Below are positions 59,996 to 64,000 of a DNA stretch of 64,000 nt, one piece after another. The DNA comes from Streptomyces nigra (GTDB taxonomy: Bacteria; Actinomycetota; Actinomycetes; Streptomycetales; Streptomycetaceae): assembly GCF_003074055.1 (NCBI RefSeq), contig NZ_CP029043.1, positions 124,001 to 188,000 of the forward strand, written 5' to 3'. The notes under the pieces are model-generated. The model was not told the DNA's origin. It did no database searches and saw only the letters and a list, made by a program, of their open reading frames with translations. Each line of letters begins with the position of its first letter. Within the stretch, counting starts at the first letter, position 1. Made by a program: the position numbers and the translations under genes.

Positions 59996-61915
59996 CTACT
60001 CCCCGCCGTCCTCCCAGTGCTTCGTCACGGGCGTGGCCGTGACGTCGTTCGCGTAGACCAGCGCGACACGGTGGTTGTACTGGACCGTGTACATCTTCTT
60101 GCCGCCGAACACGACCGTCCCGCTGCTCTTGAAGTAGTCGTCGGTGACGGCCGGCGCCCGGGTGGCGACGTACGCCTGGCCCGCCGGGACGCTGTACATG
60201 CTGAGCGGGGCCTGCTTCGACGGGCTCAGACCGGCCGGGTACTCGGCCGCGTCCGGGTAGCTCTGACCGTAGACCGCCACCGGGGTGCTGCCGGCCGGCC
60301 GGATGATCTTCACGCCCGTCGCCGTCCTGGCGTTCTTGCCACCGGGGTTGTGGAACCAGACCTTCGCCCCGCTGTACCAGATGGCCGTCCAGTCGCCTTG
60401 GACGTCGGCGACGACGAACTGCTGGCCGGCCTGGGCGGTGCTGCCCCAGTCGTTGATCCGGTTCGTGCCGGCGCCCGTGCCGTGGATCGCCTGGTCGCCG
60501 AAGAGCGGAGCGCCGGCGTCGGGCGCGGTGCGCAGATAGACGAAGTTCGACGCCTGCTGCTTGTCCGTGCAGGCTGTGATGGCGCCGGTCGGGTCGTCCG
60601 CCGGGCAGATGTTCACGGTCTGCACGTTGTCGGCGAACGTCGGAGCGATCGTGACCACCGAACCCGTGGGGGGTACCGCGTGCAACCCGCTGATCGGCCG
60701 GTCCAGCAGCCGCATGAAGTGGCCCCAGTCCCAGCCGTTGCCCGGGTCCCAGTGCATGCCCGACACGTAGGCGTCGGCGGGGCCGACAACGTTGTCATGA
60801 CCCAGGATGTGCTGCCGGTCCAGGGGTATGTCGAACCGCGCCGCCAAGTACTTCACCAGGTCGGCGGTGGCCTCGTACTGCGCCTCGGTGTACCACGCGG
60901 CGCCCTGCGCGGCGTAGCCCTCGTGCTCTATGCCTATGGAGTGCAGGTTCGTGGAGTAGTTGCCGGCGTGGAAGGCGATGTCCTTGGTCGGCACCATCTG
61001 CGTCACCGCGCCGTCGGACGACCGCATCACGTAGTGCGTCGCCGCGGGGTTGGTCGGCTGGGCCAGGCCGTTGACGCCGGCCTCGTAGGAGGCCTCCAGG
61101 TCATGGATGACGATGGTGTCGATCCTGATGCCGTTGGCGGGTCGATCGGCGACCTGCACACCGGCCGGGGAACCCGCTACGAACGTGCACTGCACGAGCG
61201 ACGGACACTCGGTGGCGGCGGTCTTCGACGCCTTCAGGTGCAGCCGGTCCACCTGTGCGGTCCTGGGACGAACCGAGGGCTCCGCCTCCAGCCGGACGCG
61301 GTCGCCGTCGCTCGTCACCGCGGCGGCGCCCTTGGCGATGGTCCTGTAGACGCGGTCGGCGAAGACCTGCGCGCCCTGCTTGTGCGTCGACTGGCTGTAA
61401 CGGGCCACGGCGCCGTACCACTCGGAGGCGTCGGCGGGCGTGTCACCGGTCACCTTCGCCTGGTACGAGGCGAGGAGCGCCGCGCCGCCGCGGATGTTCG
61501 CGGCGGGGTCCCGGCGGAGGGTGTCCTCCGGCAGCCCGGTCAGCTTCGCCGCGGCGCGGAGGGTGTGAAGGGCCGGGTCGGCCGCCAGGGAGGCGAGGTC
61601 GCCGCGCCCGGCCGCGCCCGCGTCGCCACCGGCCATCATGGCCGGTGTGACATCGGTGAGGTGCATGGGGCCGTAACCGCCCCCTGCGCTGGGATGCTCA
61701 CCATGGGCGTCCCAGCCGGACTCCTGGTACGCCACACCGAGCAGCACGCTGACGGGGACGTCGTACTCGGCGGCCGCCGAGGCGAACTCCTGCTGCCGCG
61801 AGGCGTCGGGCGTGTCGGCGAGTGCGGAGAAGTGCGCGGTGGCCAGGCCGCCCACGGCCAGAGCACCCGCCGCGATCACGCCGGGGAGACGCAGACGTTT
61901 CTTTCTTTTGTGCAA
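59996..61915 (-). CDS. secreted N-acetylmuramoyl-L-alanine amidase with lysozyme-like front domain
   Basis: A 639-residue exported cell-wall hydrolase. The signal peptide begins [20 protein letters not shown] with Ala cleavage sites. An SLT/lysozyme-like region comes first ([20 protein letters not shown] with the catalytic-type Glu). An amidase_2 domain follows, with zinc ligands in [36 protein letters not shown] and [18 protein letters not shown]. Then comes an SH3-like C-terminal binding region. TTG at 61915 is chosen because AAGGA lies upstream and it fits the usual start of the family; GTG at 61975 would extend it by 20 residues. It cleaves the bond between MurNAc and the stem peptide. 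Confidence 0.87.
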   Translation of the reverse strand: MHKRKKRLRLPGVIAAGALAVGGLATAHFSALADTPDASRQQEFASAAAEYDVPVSVLLGVAYQESGWDAHGEHPSAGGGYGPMHLTDVTPAMMAGGDAGAAGRGDLASLAADPALHTLRAAAKLTGLPEDTLRRDPAANIRGGAALLASYQAKVTGDTPADASEWYGAVARYSQSTHKQGAQVFADRVYRTIAKGAAAVTSDGDRVRLEAEPSVRPRTAQVDRLHLKASKTAATECPSLVQCTFVAGSPAGVQVADRPANGIRIDTIVIHDLEASYEAGVNGLAQPTNPAATHYVMRSSDGAVTQMVPTKDIAFHAGNYSTNLHSIGIEHEGYAAQGAAWYTEAQYEATADLVKYLAARFDIPLDRQHILGHDNVVGPADAYVSGMHWDPGNGWDWGHFMRLLDRPISGLHAVPPTGSVVTIAPTFADNVQTVNICPADDPTGAITACTDKQQASNFVYLRTAPDAGAPLFGDQAIHGTGAGTNRINDWGSTAQAGQQFVVADVQGDWTAIWYSGAKVWFHNPGGKNARTATGVKIIRPAGSTPVAVYGQSYPDAAEYPAGLSPSKQAPLSMYSVPAGQAYVATRAPAVTDDYFKSSGTVVFGGKKMYTVQYNHRVALVYANDVTATPVTKHWEDGGE

Positions 61916-62554
61916 GACGCTGATCCTTACGAGGAATCGGGGGTGGGCGGTCGTCGGTGCGTGCGTCGCGACCACATCGCCGAAGAGGGCGGGGCAGCGG
62001 GCATCAACACGCCCGAGGGCACAGGCACCGCGCCGCCCACGTTCGCGACCGGCGAGCGGGCCTTGTAAGGCCGCCGCCGGTCACCACGCCGTGGGCTTCC
62101 CTCCCGGCACCGTGGCGCGACCAGCCCCCGGGGCGATCCGCCTCAAGGAAAGATCCCGGCACAACCCGTGGCCGCACATCCCGCTGATCACAGGTGTCGC
62201 GAACCCCGGTCGGCTTCCGGTTTCACGGGTACATTACGTGAATCAACCACCGACCTCGGCCAGTGTGAGTGTCACCGACCTACGGGTATGTGTCTCAGAG
62301 GCCGCGCCGGGACCTCTCTCCGTCAGACCGACACGTCATTTCATCTGCGGTGATTCCTGAGATGCGCTCACACGTCGCTCAGCCGGGGAGGGTTCGGACG
62401 GCGATGTGCAGGCCCTGTGTAGGTTGCTGTAACGGCGGGCGAACGCCACCTCTGCCCACCTCCGTTCCACAAACCTGACCACAGCACCAGGGGTTGTCAG
62501 TCCACACCGTCGCGGGGCCTCGGGTCAGGGTGTGTCGACACGGCACATGGATGT
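61916..62554. other. region without a supported gene
   Basis: About 640 bases upstream of the amidase gene. All frames give short arginine-rich shadows. It probably contains the amidase promoter near 61930-62000. No other feature seen. Confidence 0.4.
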
Positions 62555-62588
62555 CCCGCTCGGTCCGCCGTGCGGCGGACCGAGCGGG
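62555..62588 (-). terminator. strong hairpin terminator for the quinone reductase gene
   Basis: A perfect 15-bp stem, CCCGCTCGGTCCGCC with GGCGGACCGAGCGGG, has a GTGC loop, 28 bases downstream of the minus-strand stop at 62616. Confidence 0.8.
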
Positions 62589-62615
62589 ACGATCGGGGAT
62601 GGCGAACACGTCGTG

Positions 62616-63356
62616 CTAACGACGGCGCTGCCACCAGCGCCGCAGGCTCTTCTGTGCCATGTGGGGCGCGGCCTCGGCGACCGATTCGGCCCCGGCGCTG
62701 GGCTCGACCCCGGCACGGAACTCGGCCTCCGCGAGGAGCTCGGCTTCGGCGGCCGCCTTGAGCTTCGCCGCCATCCGCACGACGCGTTCGGCTTGGATGC
62801 GGGCGGCGGTGCGGGTGGTGGTGTCGACGGGGTTGGTGCCCTGGCCGTCGGCGTGGGAGGTGCCGTAGGGGTTGCCGTCGGTGAACTTGGCGGGGTCGGT
62901 GAAGCCGGGGCTGACGACGATGCCGCCGAAGTGGTGGACGGAGTTGTACAGGGCGAGCAGCGTGGACTCGTGGCCGGCGTGGGCCGTGGCGGTGGAGACG
63001 AAGCCGCTGTAGACCTTGTCGGCGAGCTTGCCCTGGGCCCACAGGCCGCCGAGGGTGTCGATGAACTGCTTGAGCTGGGAGGAGACGTTGCCGAAGCGGG
63101 TGGGGGTGCCGAAGATGACGGCGTCCGCCCATTCGATGTCCTCGGGTGTGGCCTCGGGGAGGTTCGCGGTGGCGGCGTGGTTGGCGGCCCAGGCGGGGTT
63201 GGAGTCGATGGCCGCTCGGGGAGCGAGTTCGGCGACCCTGAGCAGTCGCACGTCGGCGCCCGCCTTGACACCGGCGTCGTGGAGTTCCTTGGCGATCTCC
63301 GTGATGGTGCCGGTGGAGGAGTAGAAGACGACTGCGAGCTTGACGGGAAGGGACAT
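62616..63356 (-). CDS. flavodoxin-fold NAD(P)H:quinone oxidoreductase (WrbA-like)
   Basis: A 246-residue protein. The FMN phosphate loop is AVVFYSSTGTITEIAKELHD, followed by DAVIFGTPTRFGNVSSQLKQ, then FIDTLGGLWAQGKLADKV, SGFVSTATAHAGHESTLLAL and SVHHFGGIVVSPGFTDP. This is the order of WrbA, an FMN-dependent two-electron quinone reductase. The last 55 residues form an Ala/Glu-rich helical extension that ordinary WrbA (about 200 residues) lacks. ATG at 63356 follows CGGAGA. The candidate TetR site 54 bases upstream links it to an electrophile response. Confidence 0.9.
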   Translation of the reverse strand: MSLPVKLAVVFYSSTGTITEIAKELHDAGVKAGADVRLLRVAELAPRAAIDSNPAWAANHAATANLPEATPEDIEWADAVIFGTPTRFGNVSSQLKQFIDTLGGLWAQGKLADKVYSGFVSTATAHAGHESTLLALYNSVHHFGGIVVSPGFTDPAKFTDGNPYGTSHADGQGTNPVDTTTRTAARIQAERVVRMAAKLKAAAEAELLAEAEFRAGVEPSAGAESVAEAAPHMAQKSLRRWWQRRR

Positions 63357-63409
63357 GATCGGCGATCTCCGTTCGGTGTTCGACAGGGGGCGGCGACGGA
63401 ACACTCAAC

Positions 63410-63427
63410 AAGACGACCGGTCGCCTA
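63410..63427. promoter_or_regulatory. TetR-type operator before the WrbA-like gene
   Basis: AAGACGACCGGTCGCCTA is a 9+9 near-palindrome with a perfect CGACCGGTCG core. It shares this core with the site before the SDR gene. Confidence 0.7.
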
Positions 63428-63828
63428 TTTCACGGTAGACGTCCACCCTGGACCGCGTCAAAGAGCATCGGATGACATGCGGCACTGTCGGCTGGAACAC
63501 ACGTGCGGACCACCGATGACGCCCACTCGGGCACGACGGCGACCGGCCAGCCACTCCCGCACTCCCCGTGGTACCGCCTGCCGCGTTCGCGGCGCGGCCC
63601 GTGCCGTGAAGAGACCGATGGTTCCGGCAGTGCAGGGCTTAGCGACCGCCTCGATGACCTCCGCCCACGCAGGGGCACTCGCACCGACTCCGGCCGACGG
63701 AGAGGTCCCCGCCGCGACAGCGGCGCGCCGGACGCGTACGACCTGCTGGTTCCCACCTGATAGGCCGGGACTCCCATCACCCGTCAAAGCGCCCCGTGTT
63801 CACGAGAACCCTCACGCGACTTTGAAAT
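63428..63828. other. intergenic region between divergent genes
   Basis: About 400 bases between the operators of the WrbA-like gene and the SDR gene. No coding frame is supported. Its length argues that the two promoters are independent rather than overlapping. Confidence 0.4.
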
Positions 63829-63846
63829 TTGTCGACCGGTCGACTA
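63829..63846. promoter_or_regulatory. TetR-type operator before the SDR gene
   Basis: TTGTCGACCGGTCGACTA contains a perfect 14-bp palindrome, GTCGACCGGTCGAC. It lies 51 bases before the SDR start codon, in the expected promoter position. Confidence 0.7.
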
Positions 63847-63897
63847 GTTTGCTCGAAGGTCCTGAAGAACCCGGCTCGATTCCCTTGGAGCAAGCAC

Positions 63898-64000
63898 ATG
63901 ACCACCTCCGGCCAGAAGGTCGCCGTCATCACCGGCGCGTCGCAGGGCATCGGCGCCGGCCTGGTCGACGCCTACCGCAAGCTCGGCCACGCCGTCGTCG
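63898..64000 (+). CDS. short-chain dehydrogenase/reductase, N-terminal part (cut by window end)
   Basis: ATG at 63898 begins MTTSGQKVAVITGASQGIGA and continues GLVDAYRKLGHAVVV to the window edge. TGASQGIG is the SDR cofactor loop. This N-terminus is nearly the same as that of the SDR encoded at 43769-44482. The TetR-type palindrome upstream ties it to the WrbA-like gene. CCTTGGAG gives a ribosome-binding core before the start. The catalytic residues lie beyond the window. Confidence 0.88.
   Translation, partial: MTTSGQKVAVITGASQGIGAGLVDAYRKLGHAVV

Noticed and set aside
1..64000. tRNA, rRNA, insertion sequences with intact transposase, attachment sites
   Set aside because: I looked for them by eye on both strands and found no cloverleaf, rRNA segment, DDE transposase or integrase gene that I could support. 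A covariance-model scan could still reveal a missed small RNA.

Overview
The window looks like part of a Streptomyces (or closely related actinomycete) chromosome. GC content is very high, codon use is strongly GC-biased at third positions, GTG and TTG starts are common, and the families are typical of the genus: several TetR, GntR, LacI, MerR and HxlR regulators, a SpoIIE-type PP2C phosphatase, a DUF2630 protein, sugar ABC importers and secreted lipoproteins. No rRNA, tRNA or CRISPR array was seen. Frequent broken genes (murG-like, HEAT/ferredoxin, amidohydrolase, truncated MFS) suggest an accessory region rather than the conserved core.

Layout. 0-10 kb: an alpha/beta hydrolase tail, an anti-sigma-type kinase, an RclA/Mer-like flavoprotein next to a cytochrome P450, a glycosyltransferase remnant, and a run of poorly characterised minus-strand genes with a P-loop kinase. 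9.8-13.2 kb: a secreted PQQ-type sugar dehydrogenase and an NAD-dependent DNA ligase. 13.3-21.2 kb: a decayed ferredoxin/HEAT-repeat locus, a GntR-membrane protein operon with paired operators, a second RclA-like flavoprotein, and a divergent MerR/SDR pair. 21.9-28.4 kb: a complete sugar uptake operon (binding lipoprotein, two permeases, GH31 alpha-xylosidase, LacI repressor) with palindromic operators upstream.

29.4-40.9 kb is the most striking region. It is one tightly overlapping operon with an ATP-grasp ligase, a DUF364-like Rossmann protein, a cysteine-synthase-like PLP enzyme, an enolase-superfamily epimerase, an MFS exporter, a methyltransferase and a four-gene Opp/Nik-type ABC importer. 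A Fur/Zur-like box lies in front of it. I infer a make-export-reimport system for a small amino-acid-derived metal chelator (metallophore, perhaps a zincophore). The product is unknown to me.

41-51 kb holds an HxlR/RidA pair, gene remnants, PhzF, SDR, a secreted crystallin-like protein, a TetR regulator, a SnoaL-like protein, an MFS transporter behind a perfect palindrome, an enoyl-CoA hydratase and a cupin. 51-58 kb holds a GAF-SpoIIE-HATPase phosphatase and a DedA / rifampin-phosphotransferase-like / membrane-protein operon. 59-64 kb holds a TetR gene, a peptidoglycan amidase, a WrbA-like quinone reductase and the start of an SDR. The TetR gene, the quinone reductase and the SDR share an 18-bp palindromic motif in their upstream regions, which suggests a small electrophile or quinone-stress regulon.
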